A stretch of DNA of 64,000 nucleotides from Panagrolaimus kolymaensis (Eukaryota > Nematoda > Chromadorea > Rhabditida > Panagrolaimidae), in contig JAJQJQ010000034.1 in the NCBI GenBank assembly GCA_028622995.1, forward strand, positions 1,240,001 through 1,304,000. The letters are read 5' to 3'. Position numbers and translations under genes: made by a program. Of this stretch, positions 1 to 11,565 are shown piece by piece. Position 1 is the stretch's first letter. Every line of letters begins with the position of its first letter. The notes under the pieces are model-generated. The model was not told the DNA's origin and ran no database searches. It was given only the letters and a program-made list of their open reading frames with translations.

Positions 1-131
1 GAAGATTTTATTGAATTAAAAGGACCTCAGAAAATAAAATAAAAGTCTCCTCTTTTGTAGAGTCAAACATAGCAAATTTGCTTTTGATTTTTAACTAAAA
101 ATATTTATTTAAATTTCTGAACCTGCCAAAA
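1..131. repeat. Partial type A monomer at left edge
   Basis: The window opens 8 bp inside a type A monomer (at gaagatttta) and runs to the aacctgccaaaa end that precedes a B monomer. The array therefore continues beyond the left edge. Confidence 0.95.
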
Positions 132-459
132 CGGGTGATGACTATTTTATATGAATAAATAGGATCTTCAGAAGAAAAAATAAATGTCTCCTCTTTTGTA
201 GAGTCAAACATAGCAAATTTGCTTTTGATTTTTTACTAAAAATATTTATTTAAATTTCTGAACCTGGCAAAATTAGAGATGAAGATTTTATTGAATTAAA
301 AGGACCTCAGAAAATAAAATAAAAGTCTCCTCTTTTGTAGAGTCAAACATAGCAAATTTGCTTTTGATTTTTAACTAAAAATATTTATTTAAATTTCGGA
401 ACCTGGCAAAATTAGAGATGAAGATTTTATTGAATTAAAAGGACCTCAAAAAATAAAAT

Positions 460-475
460 AAAAGTCTCCTCTTTT
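460..475. repeat. Short inverted repeat in A monomers, exemplar
   Basis: aaaagtctcctctttt: five-base arms aaaag and ctttt around a six-base centre. It is present in standard A monomers. In most B monomers the left arm reads aaatg, which breaks it, so the feature tracks the A/B difference. It is weak as a hairpin, and any function is unknown. Confidence 0.6.
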
Positions 476-487
476 GTAGAGTCAAAC

Positions 488-503
488 AAAGCAAATTTGC
501 TTT
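488..503. repeat. Perfect 16-bp palindrome in caaag-type monomers, exemplar
   Basis: aaagcaaatttgcttt reads the same on both strands. It sits in the shared half of the monomer. In catag-type monomers one t for a shortens it to the 12-bp agcaaatttgct (exemplar 770-781). It is the longest perfect dyad I found in the repeat and the best candidate for a dimeric protein site. No binding protein is known from this sequence. Confidence 0.9.
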
Positions 504-689
504 TGATTTTTTACTAAAAATATTTATTTAAATTTCTGAACCTGGCAAAATTAGAGATGAAGATTTTATTGAATTAAAAGGACCTCAGAAAATAAAATAA
601 AAGTCTCCTCTTTTGTAGAGTCAAACAAAGCAAATTTGCTTTTGATTTTTAACTAAAAATATTTATTTAAATTTCTGAACCTGCCAAAA

Positions 690-830
690 CGGGTGATGAC
701 TATTTTATATGAATAAATAGGATCTTCAGAAGAAAAAATAAATGTCTCCTCTTTTGTAGAGTCAAACATAGCAAATTTGCTTTTGATTTTTAACTAAAAA
801 TATTTATTTAAATTTCGGAACCTGGCAAAA
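690..830. repeat. Exemplar type B monomer (141 bp)
   Basis: Representative of the minority subfamily. The first 54 bp are B-specific: cgggtgatgactatttt, then a T-rich stretch, atgaataaataggatc, ttcagaag and aaaaaataaat. The remaining 87 bp match A. It is two bases longer than A: one extra base lies in the T-rich stretch and one in ggatcttcag compared with ggacctcag. The monomer before a B ends cctgccaaaa rather than cctggcaaaa, so the exchanged B segment starts a few bases upstream of the phase used here. This copy and the one at 132 carry ttttatatg where later copies have ttttttatg. Confidence 0.96.
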
Positions 831-1946
831 TTAGAGATGAAGATTTTATTGAATTAAAAAAACCTCAGAAAATAAAATAAAAGTCTCCTCTTTTGTATAG
901 TCAAACATAGCAAATTTGCTTTTGATTTTTAACTAAAAATATTTATTTAAATTTCTGAACCTGCCAAAACGGGTGATGACTATTTTTTATGAATAAATAG
1001 GATCTTCAGAAGAAAAAATAAATGTCTCCTCTTTTGTAGAGTCAAACATAGCAAATTTGCTTTTGATTTTTTACTAAAAATATTTATTTAAATTTCTGAA
1101 CCTGGCAAAATTAGAGATGAAGATTTTATTGAATTAAAAGGACCTCAGAAAATAAAATAAAAGTCTCCTCTTTTGTAGAGTCAAACATAGCAAATTTGCT
1201 TTTGATTTTTAACTAAAAATATTTATTTTAATTTCTGAACCTGGCAAAATTAGAGATGAAGATTTTATTGAATTAAAAGGACCTCAGAAAATAAAATAAA
1301 AGTCTCCTCTTTTGTAGAGTCAAACATAGCAAATTTGCTTTTGATTTTTAACTAAAAATATTTATTTAAATTTCTGAACCTGCCAAAACGGGTGATGACT
1401 ATTTTTTATGAATAAATAGGATCTTCAGAAGAAAAAATAAATGTCTCCTCTTTTGTAGAGTCAAACATAGCAAATTTGCTTTTGATTTTTTACTAAAAAT
1501 ATTTATTTAAATTTCTGAACCTGGCAAAATTAGAGATGAAGATTTTATTGAATTAAAAGGACCTCAGAAAATAAAATAAAAGTCTCCTCTTTTGTAGAGT
1601 CAAACATAGCAAATTTGCTTTTGATTTTTAACTAAAAATATTTATTTAAATTTCTGAACCTGGCAAAATTAGAGATGAAGATTTTATTGAATTAAAAGGA
1701 CCTCAGAAAATAAACTAAAAGTCTCCTCTTTTGTAGAGTCAAACAAAGCAAATTTGCTTTTGATTTTTAACTAAAAATATTTATTTAAATTTCTGAACCT
1801 GGCAAAATTAGAGATGAAGATTTTATTGAATTAAAAGGACCTCAGAAAATAAACTAAAAGTCTCCTCTTTTGTAGAGTCAAACATAGCAAATTTGCTTTT
1901 GATTTTTAACTAAAAATATTTATTTAAATTTCTGAACCTGCCAAAA

Positions 1947-2086
1947 CGGGTGATGACTATTTTTTATGAATTAAAAGGACCTCAAAAAATAAAATAAAAG
2001 TCTCCTCTTTTGTAGAGTCAAACAAAGCAAATTTGCTTTTGAATTTTAACTAAAAATATTTATTTAAATTTCTGAACCTGGCAAAA
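1947..2086. repeat. B/A chimeric monomer, 140 bp
   Basis: It begins as B (cgggtgatgactatttt and the T-rich stretch), then switches at the shared gaat to the A sequence (taaaaggacctc). It keeps one of B's two extra bases, hence 140 bp. The reciprocal junction is seen at 41827, 43498 and 43918. Confidence 0.93.
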
Positions 2087-5000
2087 TTAGAGATGAAGAT
2101 TTTATTGAATTAAAAGGACCTAAGAAAATAAAATAAAAGTCTCCTCTTTTGTAGAGTCAAACAAAGCAAATTTGCTTTTGATTTTTAACTAAAAATATTT
2201 ATTTAAATTTCTGAACCTGGCAAAATTAGAGATGAAGATTTTATTGAATTAAAAGGACCTCAGAAAATAAAATAAAAGTCTCCTCTTTTGTAGAGTCAAA
2301 CAAAGCAAATTTGCTTTTGAATTTTAACTAAAAATATTTATTTAAATTTCTGAACCTGGCAAAATTAGAGATGAAGATTTTATTGAATTAAAAGGACCTC
2401 AGAAAATAAAATAAAAGTCTCCTCTTTTGTAGAGTCAAACAAAGCAAATTTGCTTTTGATTTTTAACTAAAAATATTTATTTAAATTTCTGAACCTGGCA
2501 AAATTAGAGATGAAGATTTTATTGAATTAAAAGGACCTCAAAAAATAAAATAAAAGTCTCCTCTTTTGTAGAGTCAAACAAAGCAAATTTGCTTTTGATT
2601 TTTAACTAAAAATATTTATTTAAATTTCTGAACCTGGCAAAATTAGAGATGAAGATTTTATTGAATTAAAAGGACCTCAAAAAATAAAATAAAAGTCTCC
2701 TCTTTTGTAGAGTCAAACAAAGCAAATTTGCTTTTGATTTTTAACTAAAAATATTTATTTAAATTTCTGAACCTGGCAAAATTAGAGATGAAGATTTTAT
2801 TGAATTAAAAGGACCTCAAAAAATAAAATAAAAGTCTCCTCTTTTGTAGAGTCAAACAAAGCAAATTTGCTTTTGATTTTTAACTAAAAATATTTATTTA
2901 AATTTCTGAACCTGGCAAAATTAGAGATGAAGATTTTATTGAATTAAAAGGACCTCAGAAAATAAAATAAAAGTCTCCTCTTTTGTAGAGTCAAACAAAG
3001 CAAATTTGCTTTTGATTTTTAACTAAAAATATTTATTTAAATTTCTGAACCTGGCAAAATTAGAGATGAAGATTTTATTGAATTAAAAGGACCTCAGAAA
3101 ATAAAATAAAAGTCTCCTCTTTTGTAGAGTCAAACAAAGCAAATTTGCTTTTGATTTTTAACTAAAAATATTTATTTAAATTTCTGAACCTGGCAAAATT
3201 AGAGATGAAGATTTTATTGAATTAAAAGGACCTCAGAAAATAAAATAAAAGTCTCCTCTTTTGTAGAGTCAAACATAGCAAATTTGCTTTTGATTTTTTA
3301 CTAAAAATATTTATTTAAATTTCTGAACCTGGCAAAATTAGAGATGAAGATTTTATTGAATTAAAAGGACCTCAGAAAATAAAATAAAAGTCTCCTCTTT
3401 TGTAGAGTCAAACATAGCAAATTTGCTTTTGATTTTTTACTAAAAATATTTATTTAAATTTCTGAATCTGGCAAAATTAGAGATGAAGATTTTATTGAAT
3501 TAAAAGGACCTCAGAAAATAAAATAAAAGTCTCCTCTTTTGTAGAGTCAAACATAGCAAATTTGCTTTTGATTTTTAACTAAAAATATTTATTTAAATTT
3601 CTGAACCTGCCAAAACGGGTGATGACTATTTTTTATGAATAAATAGGATCTTCAGAAGAAAAAATAAATGTCTCCTCTTTTGTAGAGTCAAACATAGCAA
3701 ATTTGCTTTTGATTTTTAACTAAAAATATTTATTTTAATTTCTGAACCTGGCAAAATTAGAGATGAAGATTTTATTGAATTAAAAGGACCTCAGAAAATA
3801 AAATAAAAGTCTCCTCTTTTGTAGAGTCAAACATAGCAAATTTGCTTTTGATTTTTTACTAAAAATATTTATTTAAATTTCTGAACCTGGCAAAATTAGA
3901 GATGAAGATTTTATTGAATTAAAAGGACCTCAGAAAATAAAATAAAAGTCTCCTCTTTTGTAGAGTCAAACAAAGCAAATTTGCTTTTGATTTTTAACTA
4001 AAAATATTTATTTTAATTTCTGAACCTGGCAAAATTAGAGATGAAGATTTTATTGAATTAAAAGGACCTCAGAAAATAAAATAAAAGTCTCCTCTTTTGT
4101 AGAGTCAAACATAGCAAATTTGCTTTTGATTTTTAACTAAAAATATTTATTTAAATTTCTGAACCTGGCAAAATTAGAGATGAAGATTTTATTGAATTAA
4201 AAGGACCTCAGAAAATAAAATAAAAGTCTCCTCTTTTGTAGAGTCAAACAAAGCAAATTTGCTTTTGATTTTTAACTAAAAATATTTATTTAAATTTCTG
4301 AACCTGGCAAAATTAGAGATGAAGATTTTATTGAATTAAAAGGACCTCAGAAAATAAAATAAAAGTCTCCTCTTTTGTAGAGTCAAACAAAGCAAATTTG
4401 CTTTTGATTTTTAACTAAAAATATTTATTTAAATTTCTGAACCTGCCAAAACGGGTGATGACTATTTTTTATGAATAAATAGGATCTTCAGAAGAAAAAA
4501 TAAATGTCTCCTCTTTTGTAGAGTCAAACATAGCAAATTTGCTTTTGATTTTTAACTAAAAATATTTATTTTAATTTCTGAACCTGGCAAAATTAGAGAT
4601 GAAGATTTTATTGAATTAAAAGGACCTCAAAAAATAAAACAAAAGTCTCCTCTTTTGTAGAGTCAAACAAAGCAAATTTGCTTTTGATTTTTAACTAAAA
4701 ATATTTATTTAAATTTCTGAACCTGGCAAAATTAGAGATGAAGATTTTATTGAATTAAAAGGACCTCAGAAAATAAAATAAAAGTCTCCTCTTTTGTAGA
4801 GTCAAACAAAGCAAATTTGCTTTTGATTTTTAACTAAAAATATTTATTTTAATTTCTGAACCTGGCAAAATTAGAGATGAAGATTTTATTGAATTAAAAG
4901 GACCTCAGAAAATAAAATAAAAGTCTCCTCTTTTGTAGAGTCAAACATAGCAAATTTGCTTTTGATTTTTAACTAAAAATATTTATTTAAATTTCTGAAC

Positions 5001-5565
5001 CTGGCAAAATTAGAGATGAAGATTTTATTGAATTAAAAGGACCTCAGAAAATAAAATAAAAGTCTCCTCTTTTGTAGAGTCAAACAAAGCAAATTTGCTT
5101 TTGATTTTTAACTAAAAATATTTATTTAAATTTCTGAACCTGGCAAAATTAGAGATGAAGATTTTATTGAATTAAAAGGACCTCAGAAAATAAAATAAAA
5201 GTCTCCTCTTTTGTAGAGTCAAACAAAGCAAATTTGCTTTTGATTTTTAACTAAAAATATTTATTTAAATTTCTGAACCTGGCAAAATTAGAGATGAAGA
5301 TTTTATTGAATTAAAAGGACCTCAAAAAATAAAACAAAAGTCTCCTCTTTTGTAGAGTCAAACAAAGCAAATTTGCTTTTGATTTTTTACTAAAAATATT
5401 TATTTTAATTTCTGAACCTGGCAAAATTAGAGATGAAGATTTTATTGAATTAAAAGGACCTCAGAAAATAAACTAAAAGTCTCCTCTTTTGTAGAGTCAA
5501 ACATAGCAAATTTGCTTTTGATTTTTTACTAAAAATATTTATTTAAATTTCTGAACCTGCCAAAA

Positions 5566-6130
5566 CGGGTGATGACTATTTTTTATGAATAAATAGGATC
5601 TTCAGAAGAAAAAATAAATGTCTCCTCTTTTGTAGAGTCAAACATAGCAAATTTGCTTTTGATTTTTAACTAAAAATATTTATTTAAATTTCTGAACCTG
5701 CCAAAACGGGTGATGACTATTTTTTATGAATAAATAGGATCTTCAGAAGAAAAAATAAATGTCTCCTCTTTTGTAGAGTCAAACAAAGCAAATTTGCTTT
5801 TGATTTTTAACTAAAAATATTTATTTAAATTTCTGAACCTGCCAAAACGGGTGATGACTATTTTTTATGAATAAATAGGATCTTCAGAAGAAAAAATAAA
5901 TGTCTCCTCTTTTGTAGAGTCAAACATAGCAAATTTGCTTTTGATTTTTAACTAAAAATATTTATTTAAATTTCTGAACCTGCCAAAACGGGTGATGACT
6001 ATTTTTTATGAATAAATAGGATCTTCAGAAGAAAAAATAAATGTCTCCTCTTTTGTAGAGTCAAACATAGCAAATTTTTCTTTTGATTTTTAACTAAAAA
6101 TATTTATTTAAATTTCTGAACCTGGCAAAA
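5566..6130. repeat. Four consecutive B monomers
   Basis: B monomers at 5566, 5707, 5848 and 5989 are adjacent, the longest B run in the window; B is otherwise usually followed by A. The last copy is 142 bp because its palindrome centre reads caaatttttc, with one inserted base. Confidence 0.95.
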
Positions 6131-7525
6131 TTAGAGATGAAGATTTTATTGAATTAAAAGGACCTCAGAAAATAAAATAAAAGTCTCCTCTTTTGTAGAG
6201 TCAAACATAGCAAATTTGCTTTTGATTTTTTACTAAAAATATTTATTTAAATTTCTGAACCTGGCAAAATTAGAGATGAAGATTTTATTGAATTAAAAGG
6301 ACCTCAAAAAATAAAATAAAAGTCTCCTCTTTTGTAGAGTCAAACAAAGCAAATTTGCTTTTGATTTTTAACTAAAAATATTTATTTAAATTTCTGAACC
6401 TGGCAAAATTAGAGATGAAGATTTTATTGAATTAAAAGGACCTCAGAAAATAAAATAAAAGTCTCCTCTTTTGTAGAGTCAAACAAAGCAAATTTGCTTT
6501 TGATTTTTAACTAAAAATATTTATTTAAATTTCTGAACCTGGCAAAATTAGAGATGAAGATTTTATTGAATTAAAAGGACCTCAGAAGAAAAAATAAATG
6601 TCTCCTCTTTTGTAGAGTCAAACATAGCAAATTTGCTTTTGATTTTTAACTAAAAATATTTATTTAAATTTCTGAACCTGCCAAAACGGGTGATGACTAT
6701 TTTTTATGAATAAATAGGATCTTCAGAAGAAAAAATAAATGTCTCCTCTTTTGTAGAGTCAAACAAAGCAAATTTGCTTTTGATTTTTAACTAAAAATAT
6801 TTATTTAAATTTCTGAACCTGCCAAAACGGGTGATGACTATTTTTTATGAATAAATAGGATCTTCAGAAGAAAAAATAAATGTCTCCTCTTTTGTAGAGT
6901 CAAACATAGCAAATTTTTCTTTTGATTTTTAACTAAAAATATTTATTTAAATTTCTGAACCTGGCAAAATTAGAGATGAAGATTTTATTGAATTAAAAGG
7001 ACCTCAGAAAATAAAATAAAAGTCTCCTCTTTTGTAGAGTCAAACATAGCAAATTTGCTTTTGATTTTTTACTAAAAATATTTATTTAAATTTCTGAACC
7101 TGGCAAAATTAGAGATGAAGATTTTATTGAATTAAAAGGACCTCAAAAAATAAAATAAAAGTCTCCTCTTTTGTAGAGTCAAACAAAGCAAATTTGCTTT
7201 TGATTTTTAACTAAAAATATTTATTTAAATTTCTGAACCTGGCAAAATTAGAGATGAAGATTTTATTGAATTAAAAGGACCTCAGAAAATAAAATAAAAG
7301 TCTCCTCTTTTGTAGAGTCAAACAAAGCAAATTTGCTTTTGATTTTTAACTAAAAATATTTATTTAAATTTCTGAACCTGGCAAAATTAGAGATGAAGAT
7401 TTTATTGAATTAAAAGGACCTCAGAAGAAAAAATAAATGTCTCCTCTTTTGTAGAGTCAAACATAGCAAATTTGCTTTTGATTTTTTACTAAAAATATTT
7501 ATTTAAATTTCTGAACCTGGCAAAA
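5848..7525. repeat. 839-bp six-monomer tandem duplication
   Basis: Copy 1 is 5848-6686 and copy 2 is 6687-7525. Each has the order B, B (142 bp, caaatttttc), A, A, A and A with a B-like right junction. The rare insertion variant at 6071 recurs 839 bp later at 6910. A third instance at 7747 lies 837 bp on, where one B of the unit is replaced by A. Minor differences remain, such as caaag versus catag in the first B. Confidence 0.85.
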
Positions 7526-7664
7526 TTAGAGATGAAGATTTTATTGAATTAAAAGGACCTCAGAAAATAAAATAAAAGTCTCCTCTTTTGTAGAGTCAAA
7601 CATAGCAAATTTGCTTTTGATTTTTAACTAAAAATATTTATTTAAATTTCTGAACCTGCCAAAA

Positions 7665-7806
7665 CGGGTGATGACTATTTTTTATGAATAAATAGGATCT
7701 TCAGAAGAAAAAATAAATATCTCCTCTTTTGTAGAGTCAAACATAGCAAATTTTTCTTTTGATTTTTAACTAAAAATATTTATTTAAATTTCTGAACCTG
7801 GCAAAA
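7665..7806. repeat. 142-bp B monomer with palindrome insertion
   Basis: Third and last copy of the caaatttttc insertion type (others at 5989 and 6828). The dyad agcaaatttgct is destroyed. It also has tatctcc in place of tgtctcc. Confidence 0.9.
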
Positions 7807-10800
7807 TTAGAGATGAAGATTTTATTGAATTAAAAGGACCTCAGAAGAAAAAATAAATGTCTCCTCTTTTGTAGAGTCAAACATAGCAAATTTGCTTTTG
7901 ATTTTTTACTAAAAATATTTATTTAAATTTCTGAACCTGGCAAAATTAGAGATGAAGATTTTATTGAATTAAAAGGACCTCAAAAAATAAAATAAAAGTC
8001 TCCTCTTTTGTAGAGTCAAACAAAGCAAATTTGCTTTTGATTTTTAACTAAAAATATTTATTTAAATTTCTGAACCTGGCAAAATTAGAGATGAAGATTT
8101 TATTGAATTAAAAGGACCTCAGAAAATAAAATAAAAGTCTCCTCTTTTGTAGAGTCAAACAAAGCAAATTTGCTTTTGATTTTTAACTAAAAATATTTAT
8201 TTAAATTTCTGAACCTGGCAAAATTAGAGATGAAGATTTTATTGAATTAAAAGGACCTCAGAAAATAAAATAAAAGTCTCCTCTTTTGTAGAGTCAAACA
8301 TAGCAAATTTGCTTTTGATTTTTTACTAAAAATATTTATTTAAATTTCTGAACCTGGCAAAATTAGAGATGAAGATTTTATTGAATTAAAAGGACCTCAG
8401 AAAATAAAATAAAAGTCTCCTCTTTTGTAGAGTCAAACAAAGCAAATTTGCTTTTGATTTTTAACTAAAAATATTTATTTAAATTTCTGAACCTGGCAAA
8501 ATTAGAGATGAAGATTTTATTGAATTAAAAGGACCTCAGAAAATAAAATAAAAGTCTCCTCTTTTGTAGAGTCAAACAAAGCAAATTTGCTTTTGATTTT
8601 TAACTAAAAATATTTATTTAAATTTCTGAACCTGCCAAAACGGGTGATGACTATTTTTTATGAATAAATAGGATCTTCAGAAGAAAAAATAAATGTCTCC
8701 TCTTTTGTAGAGTCAAACATAGCAAATTTGCTTTTGATTTTTTACTAAAAATATTTATTTAAATTTCTGAACCTGGCAAAATTAGAGATGAAGATTTTAT
8801 TGAATTAAAAGGACCTCAGAAAATAAAATAAAAGTCTCCTCTTTTGTAGAGTCAAACAAAGCAAATTTGCTTTTGATTTTTAACTAAAAATATTTATTTA
8901 AATTTCTGAACCTGGCAAAATTAGAGATGAAGATTTTATTGAATTAAAAGGACCTCAGAAAATAAAATAAAAGTCTCCTCTTTTGTAGAGTCAAACAAAG
9001 CAAATTTGCTTTTGATTTTTAACTAAAAATATTTATTTAAATTTCTGAACCTGGCAAAATTAGAGATGAAGATTTTATTGAATTAAAAGGACCTCAGAAG
9101 AAAAAATAAATGTCTCCTCTTTTGTAGAGTCAAACATAGCAAATTTGCTTTTGATTTTTTACTAAAAATATTTATTTAAATTTCTGAACCTGGCAAAATT
9201 AGAGATGAAGATTTTATTGAATTAAAAGGACCTCAGAAAATAAAATAAAAGTCTCCTCTTTTGTAGAGTCAAACAAAGCAAATTTGCTTTTGATTTTTAA
9301 CTAAAAATATTTATTTAAATTTCTGAACCTGGCAAAATTAGAGATGAAGATTTTATTGAATTAAAAGGACCTCAGAAAATAAAATAAAAGTCTCCTCTTT
9401 TGTAGAGTCAAACAAAGCAAATTTGCTTTTGATTTTTAACTAAAAATATTTATTTAAATTTCTGAACCTGGCAAAATTAGAGATGAAGATTTTATTGAAT
9501 TAAAAGGACCTCAGAAGAAAAAATAAATGTCTCCTCTTTTGTAGAGTCAAACATAGCAAATTTGCTTTTGATTTTTTACTAAAAATATTTATTTAAATTT
9601 CTGAACCTGGCAAAATTAGAGATGAAGATTTTATTGAATTAAAAGGACCTCAGAAAATAAAATAAAAGTCTCCTCTTTTGTAGAGTCAAACAAAGCAAAT
9701 TTGCTTTTGATTTTTAACTAAAAATATTTATTTAAATTTCTGAACCTGGCAAAATTAGAGATGAAGATTTTATTGAATTAAAAGGACCTCAGAAAATAAA
9801 ATAAAAGTCTCCTCTTTTGTAGAGTCAAACAAAGCAAATTTGCTTTTGATTTTTAACTAAAAATATTTATTTAAATTTCTGAACCTGCCAAAACGGGTGA
9901 TGACTATTTTTTATGAATAAATAGGATCTTCAGAAGAAAAAATAAATGTCTCCTCTTTTGTAGAGTCAAACATAGCAAATTTGCTTTTGATTTTTTACTA
10001 AAAATATTTATTTAAATTTCTGAACCTGGCAAAATTAGAGATGAAGATTTTATTGAATTAAAAGGACCTCAAAAAATAAAATAAAAGTCTCCTCTTTTGT
10101 AGAGTCAAACAAAGCAAATTTGCTTTTGATTTTTAACTAAAAATATTTATTTAAATTTCTGAACCTGGCAAAATTAGAGATGAAGATTTTATTGAATTAA
10201 AAGGACCTCAGAAAATAAAATAAAAGTCTCCTCTTTTGTAGAGTCAAACATAGCAAATTTGCTTTTGATTTTTTACTAAAAATATTTATTTAAATTTCTG
10301 AACCTGGCAAAATTAGAGATGAAGATTTTATTGAATTAAAAGGACCTCAAAAAATAAAATAAAAGTCTCCTCTTTTGTAGAGTCAAACAAAGCAAATTTG
10401 CTTTTGATTTTTAACTAAAAATATTTATTTAAATTTCTGAACCTGGCAAAATTAGAGATGAAGATTTTATTGAATTAAAAGGACCTCAGAAGAAAAAATA
10501 AAAGTCTCCTCTTTTGTAGAGTCAAACAAAGCAAATTTGCTTTTGATTTTTAACTAAAAATATTTATTTAAATTTCTGAACCTGGCAAAATTAGAGATGA
10601 AGATTTTATTGAATTAAAAGGACCTCAGAAAATAAAATAAAAGTCTCCTCTTTTGTAGAGTCAAACAAAGCAAATTTGCTTTTGATTTTTAACTAAAAAT
10701 ATTTATTTAAATTTCTGAACCTGGCAAAATTAGAGATGAAGATTTTATTGAATTAAAAGGACCTCAGAAGAAAAAATAAATGTCTCCTCTTTTGTAGAGT

Positions 10801-11565
10801 CAAACATAGCAAATTTGCTTTTGATTTTTTACTAAAAATATTTATTTAAATTTCTGAACCTGGCAAAATTAGAGATGAAGATTTTATTGAATTAAAAGGA
10901 CCTCAGAAAATAAAATAAAAGTCTCCTCTTTTGTAGAGTCAAACAAAGCAAATTTGCTTTTGATTTTTAACTAAAAATATTTATTTAAATTTCTGAACCT
11001 GCCAAAACGGGTGATGACTATTTTTTATGAATAAATAGGATCTTCAGAAGAAAAAATAAATGTCTCCTCTTTTGTAGAGTCAAACATAGCAAATTTGCTT
11101 TTGATTTTTTACTAAAAATATTTATTTAAATTTCTGAACCTGGCAAAATTAGAGATGAAGATTTTATTGAATTAAAAGGACCTCAAAAAATAAAATAAAA
11201 GTCTCCTCTTTTGTAGAGTCAAACAAAGCAAATTTGCTTTTGATTTTTAACTAAAAATATTTATTTAAATTTCTGAACCTGGCAAAATTAGAGATGAAGA
11301 TTTTATTGAATTAAAAGGACCTCAGAAGAAAAAATAAATGTCTCCTCTTTTGTAGAGTCAAACATAGCAAATTTGCTTTTGATTTTTTGCTAAAAATATT
11401 TATTTAAATTTCTGAACCTGGCAAAATTAGAGATGAAGATTTTATTGAATTAAAAGGACCTCAAAAAATAAAATAAAAGTCTCCTCTTTTGTAGAGTCAA
11501 ACAAAGCAAATTTGCTTTTGATTTTTAACTAAAAATATTTATTTAAATTTCTGAACCTGCCAAAA

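Larger units (their letters stand above)
412..550. repeat. Exemplar type A monomer (139 bp)
   Basis: A clean representative of the majority subfamily. In order it has the A-specific part (ttagagatgaag, attttattgaatt, aaaaggacctca and an A-rich tract), then the part shared with B from position 464: gtctcctcttttgtagag, tcaaacaaagc, palindrome, cttttgattttt, aactaaaaat, atttatttaaattt and ctgaacctgg. Common alternatives among A monomers are cagaaaat/caaaaaat, aaaat/aaact, caaag/catag, ttaac/tttac/ttaacc, tttctg/tttcgg and atttaaattt/attttaattt. The consensus A has no CpG; the tttcgg variant creates one. This copy carries the caaag and caaaaaat states. Confidence 0.96.
1..11565. repeat. Domain 1: irregular mixed A/B array
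   Basis: B monomers start at 132, 690, 970, 1389, 1947, 3616, 4452, 5566, 5707, 5848, 5989, 6687, 6828, 7665, 8641, 9894 and 11008. Spacing in monomers is 4, 2, 3, 4, 12, 6, 8, 1, 1, 1, 5, 1, 6, 7, 9, 8 and 4, so no single higher-order period dominates. The run 2087-3615 is eleven A monomers. Sites catag/caaag and cagaaaat/caaaaaat vary between neighbours without a clear register. From about 6.5 kb on, A monomers with a B-like right junction (cagaagaaaaaat) become frequent. Confidence 0.93.

Noticed and set aside
132..148. CENP-B box in the B monomer
   Set aside because: aaaacggg resembles the right part of the box (A, then CGGG), but the required TTCG seven bases upstream is absent (acct instead). 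In A the tttcgg variant has TTCG but no CGGG at the right spacing. At most half a box is present in either type.
412..550. Polyadenylation signals (aataaa) and TATA-like motifs as transcription units
   Set aside because: In a 75% A+T repeat these six-base motifs are expected by chance, and none is accompanied by other promoter or terminator structure.
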